NCBI RefSeq assembly: GCF_030285665.1
Contig: NZ_CP127295.1
Coordinates: 9,238,001 to 9,302,000, forward strand
From: Amycolatopsis mongoliensis
GTDB lineage: Bacteria; Actinomycetota; Actinomycetes; Mycobacteriales; Pseudonocardiaceae
DNA: 64,000 nt
Reading direction: 5' to 3'
The translations under genes and the position numbers were made by a program. Shown piece by piece: positions 1 to 8,853 of the stretch; positions within the stretch are counted from its first letter, which is position 1, and every line of letters begins with the position of its first letter. Below the pieces are notes generated by a model. That model was not told where the DNA came from. It ran no database searches and was given only the letters and a program-made list of their open reading frames with translations.

Positions 1-242
1 GGTTGCTGACCACGCTCCAGGGCCGGGATCTGCTCCGAATCGAGGTGCTCGGTCATCTCGTCGTTGAGCGCGGTTTCCAGGACGTTCTTGGTGAACAGCT
101 TCAGCAACCCGTCCGGGCCGGTCAACGCCAGCCCGCGAGCTTTCGCCTCGGCCACCATCGCCGCGGCGGCGGCCTGCTCCGGCGACAGCTCCCGCGCCGG
201 CTTGGACTCACGCTTGCGTGGACTCACAAGGTCTGATGTCAT
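1..242 (-). mobile_element. IS256-family transposase, N-terminal part, cut by window edge
   Basis: Reading leftward from the ATG at 242, the protein begins MTSDLVSPRKRES and continues with a segment typical of Mutator/IS256 transposase N-termini (LLKLFTKNVLETALNDEMTE). These enzymes move IS elements by a DDE cut-and-paste or copy-out reaction. Only about 80 residues are inside the window, so the catalytic residues are not visible. After the EMTEHL segment the sequence reads DSEQIPALERGQQ, which is not what I expect for the family, so the copy may already be interrupted or rearranged near the window edge. No terminal inverted repeat was recognised to the right of the start. Confidence 0.7.
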
Positions 243-245
243 CAC

Positions 246-560
246 TCACAGTGCCCGTCCCGCCGGACCTACGCCCGGCGTGTCGGGCCGGAAACACCGA
301 TCTTGGAACAGTCCCCCTTCCACTGCTTCGTGGAAGTGGCTTGTGGACGCGGGGTAGTGTTTCAGGGGTCGGCGAACCGTCACGCGCACTTCGATCTTGT
401 GCGTACGCGGGAAGTCGTACTCGCGCAGCACCGGAACCGGCTCGTGGCGGCCCAGGCAGTGGGCAAGCTCGACGGGCACGACGCGAGACCCGACCCGAGC
501 AACCTCAAGGAGATCGCGCGCCGCGCAGGCCTGGTCGTCGGGGTCGCGGCTGGCGGCCAT
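246..560 (-). CDS. small hypothetical ORF, possibly a gene remnant
   Basis: The reading frame is open from about 650 down to 246, with the first ATG at 558-560. The middle part (AARDLLEVARVGSRVVPVELA) reads like a real helical protein, whereas the last 40 residues look like read-through sequence. I do not recognise a family. It lies between the IS256 end and the RibF-like gene, a place where fragments left by transposition are expected. Nothing else convincing is visible in 243-749, and there is no clear ribosome site for the ATG. Treat it as a possible remnant. Confidence 0.3.
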   Translation of the reverse strand: MAASRDPDDQACAARDLLEVARVGSRVVPVELAHCLGRHEPVPVLREYDFPRTHKIEVRVTVRRPLKHYPASTSHFHEAVEGGLFQDRCFRPDTPGVGPAGRAL

Positions 561-749
561 CCGGTCGAAGATGGCACGGGCAGCGCTGCGAGTCAGTAGC
601 GGGGACTCCCCCCGTTCGATTGACTCCTGACCCGTGAGGTCGCGTTCCGGTCTTGTCCGCCAGGGCCTCCGACGACGGCTGGACCTGGGATTTCGTCCTG
701 CCTAACGGCCCATCGTCAGACTGGAACGCATCCGACACCGGAGCGGAAG

Positions 750-1520
750 GTGGGCGAACCTGTGGAGCTGTCCGAACGATCTACCAAGACGGTGCAGGAC
801 CAGGCCTTCACGGTCTCGAGCATCGACGACGCCGACCATCGCACGCGCTCCATCGCGATCGGCTGCTTCGACGGCGTGCACCTGGGTCATCGGGACGTGA
901 TCAGCGGGTGCGACACCGTCCTCACCTTCGCGCCGCACCCGCTTCGGGTTCTCCGGCCGAGCCAGGCCCCGCCGCTGCTGACCGGCCACGCTCGGAAGCT
1001 GGCCAAGCTCTCCGCGCTGGGAGTCCGTGAGGTCGTCATCATCCCGTTCGACACGTCTTGGGCGAGCCAGACCGCCGAAACCTTCGTGGACGAAATCCTG
1101 GTCGGAACGCTGAACGCGAGCCACGTCTCGGTCGGGTTCAACTTCCGGTTCGGCGCCCGCGGTGCGGGCACGGCGGGCCGGCTCCGGGAGGACCGGCGGT
1201 TCGGGACCCGGGTCGTCCCCGCCGTCACCGCCGGGCCGGTGGTCGTGTCGTCGACGGTCATCCGTTCCCTCGTCGAACGCGGCAAGCTGACGCAGGCGGC
1301 GAAGCTGTTGGGAGCTCCTCTCGTGCAGCCGGCGACGATCCGGAAAGATCGCACCCTCCACTTCGCACCAGATCTCGCCGTTCCGGCTGACGGCGTGCAC
1401 GTCTGCCAGGTGGACGGTGTCCTCACCCAGGTGTCGTTCACCGGCCGGCCACGCATCCTCGATGCCGCCGAAGCATGGGAAACGAAGACAGGCGAGGTGA
1501 TCGTCACCTTTCCGGGGTGA
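750..1520 (+). CDS. RibF-like FAD synthetase (FMN adenylyltransferase domain)
   Basis: The protein (256 aa) has the nucleotidyltransferase signature GCFDGVHLGH at residues 38-47, VGFNFRFGARG at 128-138 and an SSTVIR segment near 167-172, all typical of the N-terminal adenylyltransferase half of bacterial RibF, which makes FAD from FMN and ATP. Family members are usually about 310 residues because a riboflavin kinase domain follows. Here only about 65 residues remain after the first domain, and I do not see the kinase core, so it probably makes FAD from FMN only, or has another nucleotidyl substrate. A specialised FAD supply fits its position beside flavin-dependent catabolic genes. The start is GTG at 750; an internal GTG at about 799 is an alternative. 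Confidence 0.75.
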   Translation: MGEPVELSERSTKTVQDQAFTVSSIDDADHRTRSIAIGCFDGVHLGHRDVISGCDTVLTFAPHPLRVLRPSQAPPLLTGHARKLAKLSALGVREVVIIPFDTSWASQTAETFVDEILVGTLNASHVSVGFNFRFGARGAGTAGRLREDRRFGTRVVPAVTAGPVVVSSTVIRSLVERGKLTQAAKLLGAPLVQPATIRKDRTLHFAPDLAVPADGVHVCQVDGVLTQVSFTGRPRILDAAEAWETKTGEVIVTFPG

Positions 1521-1530
1521 CACCGGCGCG

Positions 1531-2034
1531 CTACGCCCGGACGGCGCGAGTGGTACGCAGGATCGGCACGGAAGCCGCCAGGGCGGCCACCACTACGACG
1601 GCCAGACCGATGCGGACATCTCCGGCGGCGGACGGCACTCCGAGAACAGCGTCCACCGACCAGCGCCCAGGACCGGTGAAACCGAGCGCCACGACGACCA
1701 CCGCGAGCACCAGCGGGTACTCGCCGCCGCCGGCGGTGTTCCACCGGGCGCCCGCTTTGAGATTCGTGGCCACGGCCGCGACCAGCATCGTGCCCGCACC
1801 GACGGCGGCGCCGAGCGGAGTGGCGAGTCCCACGGCGAGGAGGACGGCGGCGACCAGTTCGCACAGCACAGCCGTGGCGGCCATTCGCCGTCCAGGGTGT
1901 TGACCGAGGCCTTCGAAGATCGCGGCGGCCTTCGCCATGCCCGGCCCGTGGAACCACCCCACCGCCTTCTGCGTGGCGTGGGCGTACAAAACGAATCCGA
2001 GCACCGCCCGCACCACGAGCAACCCGATATCCAT
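1531..2034 (-). CDS. DoxX family membrane protein
   Basis: A 167-residue protein with four hydrophobic segments (about residues 3-20, 50-72, 74-92, 103-120 and a weaker C-terminal one), the GLVRAVLG-like start and KAVGWFHGPG segment of the DoxX/DoxD family. These small inner-membrane proteins accompany redox reactions; few have a demonstrated substrate. AGGAGG sits 6 nt before the ATG. It is the last of three leftward genes (enoyl-CoA hydratase, YciI-like, DoxX) with short gaps, probably one transcript starting near 3190. Confidence 0.8.
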   Translation of the reverse strand: MDIGLLVVRAVLGFVLYAHATQKAVGWFHGPGMAKAAAIFEGLGQHPGRRMAATAVLCELVAAVLLAVGLATPLGAAVGAGTMLVAAVATNLKAGARWNTAGGGEYPLVLAVVVVALGFTGPGRWSVDAVLGVPSAAGDVRIGLAVVVVAALAASVPILRTTRAVRA

Positions 2035-2069
2035 GATGAACCTCCTGATCAGACGGTCGAGTACTTACT

Positions 2070-2450
2070 TCAGGCGAGCGTGAAACGACCGTCGGACAGC
2101 GTCAGCCGGACCTCCACGCTTCCCTCATTGATCTGCCACGGCACGATCCGGTACTTGCGGATTCCCCGGGCGTGGAAGGGGTCACGGTCGGCGATGTCCT
2201 TGGCTTCGGTCACCGAGTCCGCCCGGAGAACCAGCAGTCCGGCACCGGAGTAGCGGTAGTCGTCGTCGAGCATCGGGCCGGCGAAGAGCAGTTCGCCGGC
2301 GCGTTCCAGTTCGGTCAGCCACGCCTTGTGCTCGTCGAGATGGGGCCTCATGTCCTCGGGGGACATGCTCACCGGTTCGGTGAAGCACAGGAACACCACC
2401 TTCTGCGCTCCGGTGTGCCGCTCGTCGGGCTTCGCTTTTCGGCTTTCCAT
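2070..2450 (-). CDS. YciI-like domain protein
   Basis: A 126-residue protein with a ferredoxin-like YciI/muconolactone-isomerase fold pattern: HLDEHKAWLTELERAGELLFAG, a DDDYRYSGAGLLVLRADS strand pair, then AKDIADRDPFHARGIRKYRI. The aligned His and Asp of YciI (in HLDEH and DRDPF) are present. YciI-like proteins act as small hydrolases or isomerases of ring-cleavage-type compounds, and many are uncharacterised. It sits between DoxX and an enoyl-CoA hydratase in one leftward unit next to aromatic catabolism genes, so a role in an aromatic side path is a reasonable inference. Confidence 0.75.
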   Translation of the reverse strand: MESRKAKPDERHTGAQKVVFLCFTEPVSMSPEDMRPHLDEHKAWLTELERAGELLFAGPMLDDDYRYSGAGLLVLRADSVTEAKDIADRDPFHARGIRKYRIVPWQINEGSVEVRLTLSDGRFTLA

Positions 2451-2469
2451 GGTCGTATCCGTTCTCCGG

Positions 2470-3183
2470 TTACCGGTTCGGGGAAGTGCTCAGCATCGTG
2501 GTGAAGGAATCGAGGGCCGCGTCGAGCGCGTCCTCGTAGGGCAGTTCGGTGAACCGGTAGAACGATCGCCGGCCCGCCGCCAAGGCCCGGCCGGCGACCG
2601 ACGCGGCTTCCGCCAGCTCCCTTGCTTCCGAACGCACCCGGCCGGCGGCGATCTTGGTGATCGCGCCGAACCGCTCCGCTTCCGCCGCGGAAAACGGCAC
2701 GCCGGTGATGATGTTGCGCAACGCGTGCCGCGGCAGCATGCGCTGCAGCGGCGGTACTTGGGCGATCATCGGCCAGATGCCGATACCCGCTTCGAAGGTG
2801 CCGAGCCGCGCTTGCGGTGCCGCGACCGCGAGGTCGCAGCAGCACACGATCGAAAAGCCGGAGGCGAGTGCGTCGCCGTGGACGGCCGCCACGAGTGCCG
2901 TGCCGATCCGGGGCAGCAGCTTCAGGAGCTTCACCAGCGCGGTCGCGAACTCGGCCGGATCGCCGCCACGCTGGAGCTCCGCGACGTCGAGTCCCCCGCA
3001 GAACCGCTCACCGTCGGCGGCCAGCACGATCGCCAGGATCTCCCGGTCCTCGTCGGCGGCCGAAATGGCGTCGTGCAAGGCGTTCATCACGACCGGGTCG
3101 AGCAGGTTGTCGCTCCCGTTGGCCAGCGTGATGGTCGCGACGGACCCTTCACGCGTGGTCCGCACCGCTCCCGATTTCGGCAT
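2470..3183 (-). CDS. enoyl-CoA hydratase/isomerase family protein
   Basis: The 237-residue crotonase-fold protein has the oxyanion-hole region ERFCGGLDVAEL (about residues 59-70) and the second AAVHGDALASGFSIVCCCDLAVAA block (about 99-122), followed by GTFEAGIGIWP. The usual catalytic glutamates of a hydratase are not obvious: the position after the second oxyanion segment reads EAGIGIWP, so one Glu may be kept. At 237 residues it is slightly shorter than the usual 255-260. It is the first gene of the leftward enoyl-CoA hydratase, YciI, DoxX unit. The substrate is unknown. Confidence 0.8.
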   Translation of the reverse strand: MPKSGAVRTTREGSVATITLANGSDNLLDPVVMNALHDAISAADEDREILAIVLAADGERFCGGLDVAELQRGGDPAEFATALVKLLKLLPRIGTALVAAVHGDALASGFSIVCCCDLAVAAPQARLGTFEAGIGIWPMIAQVPPLQRMLPRHALRNIITGVPFSAAEAERFGAITKIAAGRVRSEARELAEAASVAGRALAAGRRSFYRFTELPYEDALDAALDSFTTMLSTSPNR

Positions 3184-3287
3184 CGTTCACATCCCGTCGC
3201 GGCGTTTGGTCGGCACGCCTTCGTTTCCGGCGCGTTCTCGACGAAACCACGGCCGGCCGACCGGGACAACGACGGCTAACGGCCCTT

Positions 3288-6200
3288 CTAACGGCGCAAG
3301 TGCGCCACGAGCCGCTTCACCTCCGACGAAGGGGCGACCCCGAGCTCGCCCATCGCCGCCACGTAACGGCGGAACACGGTCAGGACCGCGTCGTCGCTGC
3401 CGGTGGCGTGGGCGAGCGAGATGGCCAGGTGCCAAGCTTGTTCCCGGTAGGGGTCCCGGCGGAAAACCTCGTCCAGCAGTTCCCGCGCGAGCCCGTGCCG
3501 GCTCAGCCGGAACGCGATCCGGGCGGCGTCGACGCGCGCGATCGCGATCCGCTCGTCGAGTTCGGTCCGGCGGGTCCTGACCCACTCGCTCGTCAGCGTG
3601 GCCAGGTACGGGCCCGCGACGGCGCGGTCGATCGCGGCCCGCGAGGTCGCCAGCCGTTCGACGTCCGGCTGCCGGGTCGCGAGCAGGAGCTGGTCTTCCA
3701 TCGCTCGTGCGGTTCCCTCGACCCGGCCGGTGAGCGGGATGGCGAACGACTCCCCCTCCTGCGTCGGCGCAAGCTCCGCGGGAAGGACCGCCCTGAGTTT
3801 GAACAACGCCTGCCGCAGGTAGCTACGGCTCGCCGCGTCGTTCCGCCCGTCGAAGACCGCGGCGGTGATCTGGCGCCTGGTAGCGGTGTATTCCTTGGTG
3901 CTGAGGAGAAAGCTCAGCAACTCGACGCTCTTCGTCAGCCCCGGTTGCACGAGTTCGCCGTCCGACACCAGGCGGGGCTCGCCGAACTCTTCCAGGACCA
4001 GGCGGGGTGACCGCGCCCTCACCCGCAGCGAATCCTGCCGGGACAGGAGGTCGGTGATCTCGTGCCAGCGCGACATCCGTGTGGGAGACGCGTCGGCGGA
4101 GCGGGTGGCCACCTCCGGCACGTCGGTCAACGCCGCGAGCAGCAGGTGCTGAACCCCCTGCGCCGACGACACGTCGAGGGCCAGCCGTGCCGCTCGGTCG
4201 GAGCGGCCCTCGTCACCGGTCCGCCAATGCGCCTCCGCCAGGTACGCGGCGGCGGTGGCCAGCTCGAGCCGCCGGTCGCCGGCCCACATGCTCTCGACCG
4301 AACGGGACAGCACCCGCCCGGCCTCCGCGCAGCGACCGCGAAGCAGCAGGGCCAGGCCGCGCCACATCTGACCGACCTCGCGGGCGAACGCGTAGTTCGC
4401 GAGCCCCGCCGCCTCCGCCGCGGCGAGCGCCCGTTCCGCCTGCTCGGCGTCCTGGTCGAGCCGCAACCACAGCTTGGCCTCCAAGAGCAGGCTCAAGATG
4501 TGGTAGACCCGTGACCCCGACTCGGCGATCAGCTCCCGGCCCCGGCGGAGCGCGGTCCACGCCTCGGCGCCGCGACCGAGGTCGAGCATGAGCTCGACCT
4601 CGTCGAAGGCGTGCAACCACAGCGGCCGCGCCGATTCCTTCCGTTGCTCGTAAACGGACATCGCTTCGTCGATCCGGCCGCCCGCCCGGAGACCTGCCAC
4701 GGCCCACGGGGCACCGAGCACGGTGCGCCACGGATCGAACGGCCCCGGCGCTCCCAATCCCGAAACACGGCCTCGGAGGTACCTGCACCTGATGAGGATG
4801 CCGTCGAGCGGTCCGGACGGCGCCGCGGAGGCTTCGGGGAGCGCCGGCGCCTCCCCTGTGGCCAGTGCCATCAGCACCGACGCGACGGCGTGGGTCCGCC
4901 CGCGCGGCAGCCGCGAAACCAGCGACACGGCGTCTTCGATCCGGCCGAGGTGCCAGAGACACCACGCAGCGAGGGCGGTTGCCTCCTCGTGGTCCGGGGA
5001 CTCCGGTCCGGGGAGCCAGCAGTCGCCGAACCGGTCGAACAGCTCCGCCGCCCGGCCGAACTGCTCGAGGGCGAACGCGACCCGGAGCGCCACGGCACCG
5101 ATCCGGGGGGTCGGGCACCGGCTCGACGACCCGAGCTGGTCCCACCACCGCGCGGCCGGTGCGAAATCGCCGCGGGCCACCAGATCCGGCAGGAGCTCGG
5201 CTGCACGGTCCCAGGCACGGCCGACGTCGCCGATCCTCAGCAGCGCGTCGACGGCCTCTTCCTTTTCGCCCTGCTCCACAAGGAACTCGGCGTGGCGCCG
5301 CTCCAGCACCGCGTACACCTCCGCATCGTCGCGTTGGAGGGCTTCGCGCAAGAAGTCGCGGAACTGACCGTGCGGGGTCATCCGGGTGCCGTCCCGCGAC
5401 CAGGAAACCGGAAGGTGCTGCGCACGCAGGCGCGCCATCACCCGTGACGGCTCCGGCTGTCCCAGCGCCGCTGCGCCCGGCACGGTCACCTCGTCCAGCA
5501 GGCTCGTGTGCAGCAGGAACGCTCGCTCGTCTTCGGTCAGTCCATGGAGGACGGTGTGGGAGAAGAACCCGCACAAGCCCGACGTCGAGCCGCCGCCCCA
5601 GGCTCCGAAGCGCACCCCGGTGACCCACCCGCCGGTCCGGCGAACGACCTCATGCACGTCGACGCTCTCCTGCCCGGCCAGCCGCAGGACCTCGGCCGTC
5701 TCGGTGGCGTCGAACGCGAGATCCTCGTCCCCCACCACCCCGATCGGCGCCGAGGTGGCAGGCCGCGACAGCGGCACATCGACCCGGGAAACCAGCACGA
5801 GGTTCACCCCGGCCGGCAGATAGCGGGCGAAGGCGTCGAGGACCGCGATCGAGCCGGCGTCCCCGGTGATGCGCTCGACGTTGTCGCACACGATCACGAG
5901 ACTGCTGCCCTGCAGGCTTTCCGCGAGCAGCCCGGCCGACTCGCCGAGGTGCAGCCCGGTGCGGAGAGCGTCGCTCGCGACCTGGCCCGCTGCCGGCACG
6001 TACTGCTCGACCGCGGCCTCGAGGTAGACCGGCAACCGCCCGGCCTGCTCGGTGCCATCGAGGGAAACCCAGGCGACCGGACGCTCCAGCGCGCCGACGG
6101 CCTCGGCGACGGCGGTGGTCTTGCCCGCGCCGGCGCTCGCGCAGACGGCCACGACCGTCCGCGCCTCCAGCAGCGCGTGAAACCGGCGCACCACCCGGGA

Positions 6201-6290
6201 ACGCCGGACGACGTCCGCGCCGAATTCGGGAACCAGCAACTTGCGGCGGATGACGGGCCGGCTCGGACCAGTCCTGATCGCACTGTCCAC
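3288..6290 (-). CDS. large AAA-ATPase regulator with C-terminal winged helix and BTAD domain
   Basis: About 1000 residues. An N-terminal MalT-like ATPase has a Walker A motif ASAGAGKTT (about residue 52) and a hydrophobic strand plus Asp, SLVIVCDN, as Walker B (about 130). A long alpha-helical TPR-like region follows. The C-terminus carries an OmpR-type winged helix (LVQPGLTKSVELLSFLLS... SRSYLRQALFKLRAVLP) and then a bacterial transcriptional activation domain ending near LVAHLRR. This is the reverse of classical SARP order, where the winged helix and BTAD come first. It probably activates one or more of the neighbouring aromatic genes in response to a ligand. I chose GTG 6290 because GAGG lies 5 nt upstream; GTG 6296 is also possible. 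It is divergent from the flavin reductase gene. Confidence 0.85.
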   Translation of the reverse strand: MDSAIRTGPSRPVIRRKLLVPEFGADVVRRSRVVRRFHALLEARTVVAVCASAGAGKTTAVAEAVGALERPVAWVSLDGTEQAGRLPVYLEAAVEQYVPAAGQVASDALRTGLHLGESAGLLAESLQGSSLVIVCDNVERITGDAGSIAVLDAFARYLPAGVNLVLVSRVDVPLSRPATSAPIGVVGDEDLAFDATETAEVLRLAGQESVDVHEVVRRTGGWVTGVRFGAWGGGSTSGLCGFFSHTVLHGLTEDERAFLLHTSLLDEVTVPGAAALGQPEPSRVMARLRAQHLPVSWSRDGTRMTPHGQFRDFLREALQRDDAEVYAVLERRHAEFLVEQGEKEEAVDALLRIGDVGRAWDRAAELLPDLVARGDFAPAARWWDQLGSSSRCPTPRIGAVALRVAFALEQFGRAAELFDRFGDCWLPGPESPDHEEATALAAWCLWHLGRIEDAVSLVSRLPRGRTHAVASVLMALATGEAPALPEASAAPSGPLDGILIRCRYLRGRVSGLGAPGPFDPWRTVLGAPWAVAGLRAGGRIDEAMSVYEQRKESARPLWLHAFDEVELMLDLGRGAEAWTALRRGRELIAESGSRVYHILSLLLEAKLWLRLDQDAEQAERALAAAEAAGLANYAFAREVGQMWRGLALLLRGRCAEAGRVLSRSVESMWAGDRRLELATAAAYLAEAHWRTGDEGRSDRAARLALDVSSAQGVQHLLLAALTDVPEVATRSADASPTRMSRWHEITDLLSRQDSLRVRARSPRLVLEEFGEPRLVSDGELVQPGLTKSVELLSFLLSTKEYTATRRQITAAVFDGRNDAASRSYLRQALFKLRAVLPAELAPTQEGESFAIPLTGRVEGTARAMEDQLLLATRQPDVERLATSRAAIDRAVAGPYLATLTSEWVRTRRTELDERIAIARVDAARIAFRLSRHGLARELLDEVFRRDPYREQAWHLAISLAHATGSDDAVLTVFRRYVAAMGELGVAPSSEVKRLVAHLRR

Positions 6291-6386
6291 AGTCACCTCA
6301 CCGAGCGAGCGTCCGATCCACCGGCGAGACCGTCACCAGGCATTCTCCGGGTTCTAACGACCGTACGCCCGCGTCGTCGGCCCCAA

Positions 6387-6404
6387 ATCACGCATTCACG
6401 CGAT
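6387..6404. promoter_or_regulatory. 18-bp operator-like site 1 (hydroxyquinol genes)
   Basis: The sequence is ATCACGCATTCACGCGAT. Read on the other strand it matches the consensus ATCRCRYGAATRCGYGAT that also occurs at 12782-12799 and 16223-16240. It ends 67 nt before the GTG start of the flavin reductase gene, the same spacing as for the dioxygenase gene. It lies between divergent genes, so it may also affect the BTAD regulator. The binding protein is unknown; the local LuxR/BTAD regulators are candidates. Confidence 0.6.
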
Positions 6405-6471
6405 GCGGGACGGCCGGTCGCCGGCGCAGTCTCTGTCCCACCTTCAGCCGACGATGCTTCCGGAGGTTCCG

Positions 6472-6954
6472 GTGACCACTTCACCAGCAGTCGATCCCGC
6501 GCTCGCGTTCCGCGCCACGATGTCCCGGCTCCCCTCGGGTGTCTCGGTGATCACGACCCGGTTCGGTGACGCACCGATCGGCATGACGGCCAGCGCCGTC
6601 ACGGCGCTCTCCCTCGACCCGGTCCAGCTTCTCGTCTGCGTGGGCAACCACCTGTTCACCAAGCGGGCGATCGCTCAGCACGGGCGGTTCGGGGTGAACG
6701 TCCTCGGCGAGGATTCGCAGGAGCTCGCGAAGCGGTTCGCCGCGAAGGGTGATCGTTTCGCCGGGGTCGACTACGACGAGGACCACGGCGTCCCGATGCT
6801 CCGCGACGCCATCGCCGGCGTCGTCTGCGAGGTCGCCGGCGAGCTCCCGGGCGGCGACCACACGATCTTCGTCGGCAGCGCGCGGCAGTTCGGTCACCGC
6901 TCCGCCGGCCGGCCGCTCCTGCACTTCTGCGGCGAGTTCGGCCGGATCGCCTGA
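6472..6954 (+). CDS. flavin reductase component (HpaC/NpcB-like)
   Basis: A 160-residue protein of the flavin reductase-like, FMN-binding split-barrel family: FRATMSRLPSGVSVITTR, PIGMTASAVTALSLDPVQLLVCV, then FGVNVLGEDSQELAKRFA. Such enzymes use NADH to reduce free FAD or FMN and hand it to a partner monooxygenase, here most likely the HpaB/TcpA-type protein at 8854-10377. The start is GTG 6472, because GGAGG lies 5 nt upstream; ATG 6454 overlaps that ribosome site. The stop is followed after 3 nt by a LuxR regulator, so the two genes are probably cotranscribed. The operator-like site at 6387 lies upstream. Confidence 0.85.
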   Translation: MTTSPAVDPALAFRATMSRLPSGVSVITTRFGDAPIGMTASAVTALSLDPVQLLVCVGNHLFTKRAIAQHGRFGVNVLGEDSQELAKRFAAKGDRFAGVDYDEDHGVPMLRDAIAGVVCEVAGELPGGDHTIFVGSARQFGHRSAGRPLLHFCGEFGRIA

Positions 6955-6957
6955 GCG

Positions 6958-8850
6958 ATGGCGCGACCGTCCCCGCTCGACCGCCTCCAGTCGGCCACCG
7001 ATCCGATCGTCTTGATCAGCGGACCCGCCGGAGCCGGGAAGACCACCTTGGTCGAGGCGTGGGCCCGTGACGAGCCCCGCGTGCGCGTCCTCAGCCTCAC
7101 GCGCCACCACAACACGGCCGAGTCGCTCCTGAACGCGATCTTCGCCACCACGGGGACCACCGCATCGAGCCGCATCGCCCCGGAGGACGTGCTTCGCTGG
7201 GCCGAGCAGCTCGGCCGCGTGCCGTTCACCCCGGAACACCCCGGCCGGCTCGTCCTCGACGGCGCGGAGACGATCACCGATCCGGAGGCGCGGCTGCTCC
7301 TGCGCGATCTGGTCGACCACCGGCCGGCCGCGCTGCGGCTGGTCGTCACGACCCGGCACCGCAGGCCGGACTGGCTGACTCGCGGTCTGGCCTGTGGTGC
7401 CGCCACGACGATCACCGCGGAAGACCTCCGGCTCCCCTCGACGAAGACCGGCGAGAACGTCCACGACTGCGCAGGATGGGCGCTGGCGGTCACCCTGGTC
7501 GACCGCCTGGGTCGCGCGAAGGCCGCCGACGCCATCCGGGACTTCCTTCGTGACGAGGTGCTGGCCCGGGTGACCACCGAGGTCCGGCACCTCCTGCACG
7601 CGGTGTCGATCACCCCCGGAACCACCCCGGCACTGGCCATCCACCTGACCGGCAATCCCGCCGCGGGCCGGTTGCTCGCCGAGTTCGCCGACACCACCCA
7701 ATTCGCGACCCGCACCGGGAACCACACGTTCCGGTTGCACCCGCAGCTGGCCCGCGCGTTGACCGACGAACTCGCCACCGAGCACTGGGAGTCCTACACC
7801 GCTCTGCGCCGGCGCTACGCGGATTGGCTCGCCGGGCAAGGCCGGGTGGACCGCTCCACCCGCCTGTACGTGGAACTCGGAGACGAGGACACGGCGAACG
7901 CGACGCTGGTGGCGCAGTGGCAGCGCACTGTCCTTTCCGGACACGCCGAGCTCGTCGACGGTGCGCTCGGCTGCCTGCCGCCGCTCCGGCTCGCCCGCGA
8001 CCCACGTCTGTGCCTCATCTCGGCCATGGCGCACCTCGCCGGCGGCGACTGCCACGGCTGGCAACGGTGGGCCGACGTCGCCGAGGCGATCGGCGGCGAC
8101 GCCGTACTGGAGCCGGGCGTGCCGGTGGCGGCCGCGCTCGCCGTCTCCCGCCGGTTCGCGCGGGCGGTGACCGACGGCACGGTGTCCGGAGAGCCGTGCG
8201 ACGCCCCTCCGCGGGGATTGTGGAGCGCGCTGTCGGCGATCACCGAGGGACTGGGCTCGCTGTGGGCCGGGCAGTACGCCACCGCCACGGCGCGCTTCCA
8301 CCGGGCGGAGGTCGAGGCGCGCGTCTCGGGCGACCGGCTTGCCCTCGTCCACGCGCTCTCCGGTCTGGCCCTGACAGCCGCTCTCGGCGGTGACGACCGC
8401 GCTCTCCCGCACGCCGGCGAAGCGATCGCGATGGCCGGCGAGCTGTCGCCCCGCTGCCGGTGGGTCGCCGCCAACGCCCACCTCGCGCTCGCCACCGTCC
8501 ACCGTTCGGCCCGCGCTCGCCAAGACGCGATCGATGCCGCGAACGACGTGCTCAGGGCGTTCGAAGGCGTGTCGTCCGCGCTGGGGCGACGCACGCGCGC
8601 TCGAGCGACGGAGCTGTTGGACGACCTCCACCGGGCCGAGGTGCGGAACCGGAGAACACCGGAGCCGCGCCTGTCGTCCCGAGAGCAGCGGGTTCTGCGC
8701 GCACTGTGCGGTCCCCTGACCCTGCGCGAGATCGCGGGCGAGCTCTTCGTTTCGCACAACACGATCAAGAGCCAGGTGAATTCGATCTTCCGGAAGCTCG
8801 GGGTCCACGACCGGGCGGCCGCCGTCGCGGCCGCCCGGTCACGGCGCTGA
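6958..8850 (+). CDS. MalT-like LuxR-family regulator
   Basis: A 630-residue protein: P-loop SGPAGAGKTT at residues 21-30, Walker B strand RLVLDGAE, a winged-helix plus TPR-like central region, and a C-terminal LuxR helix-turn-helix (LSSREQRVLRALCGPLTLRE, then NTIKSQVNSIFRKLGVHDR) at about 565-625. It is shorter than typical MalT/LAL proteins (about 900 aa). It is cotranscribed with the flavin reductase and ends 3 nt from the convergent monooxygenase gene, so it is a likely regulator of the hydroxyquinol route. ATP and a pathway intermediate are the expected signals by family analogy. Confidence 0.85.
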   Translation: MARPSPLDRLQSATDPIVLISGPAGAGKTTLVEAWARDEPRVRVLSLTRHHNTAESLLNAIFATTGTTASSRIAPEDVLRWAEQLGRVPFTPEHPGRLVLDGAETITDPEARLLLRDLVDHRPAALRLVVTTRHRRPDWLTRGLACGAATTITAEDLRLPSTKTGENVHDCAGWALAVTLVDRLGRAKAADAIRDFLRDEVLARVTTEVRHLLHAVSITPGTTPALAIHLTGNPAAGRLLAEFADTTQFATRTGNHTFRLHPQLARALTDELATEHWESYTALRRRYADWLAGQGRVDRSTRLYVELGDEDTANATLVAQWQRTVLSGHAELVDGALGCLPPLRLARDPRLCLISAMAHLAGGDCHGWQRWADVAEAIGGDAVLEPGVPVAAALAVSRRFARAVTDGTVSGEPCDAPPRGLWSALSAITEGLGSLWAGQYATATARFHRAEVEARVSGDRLALVHALSGLALTAALGGDDRALPHAGEAIAMAGELSPRCRWVAANAHLALATVHRSARARQDAIDAANDVLRAFEGVSSALGRRTRARATELLDDLHRAEVRNRRTPEPRLSSREQRVLRALCGPLTLREIAGELFVSHNTIKSQVNSIFRKLGVHDRAAAVAAARSRR

Positions 8851-8853
8851 AGC

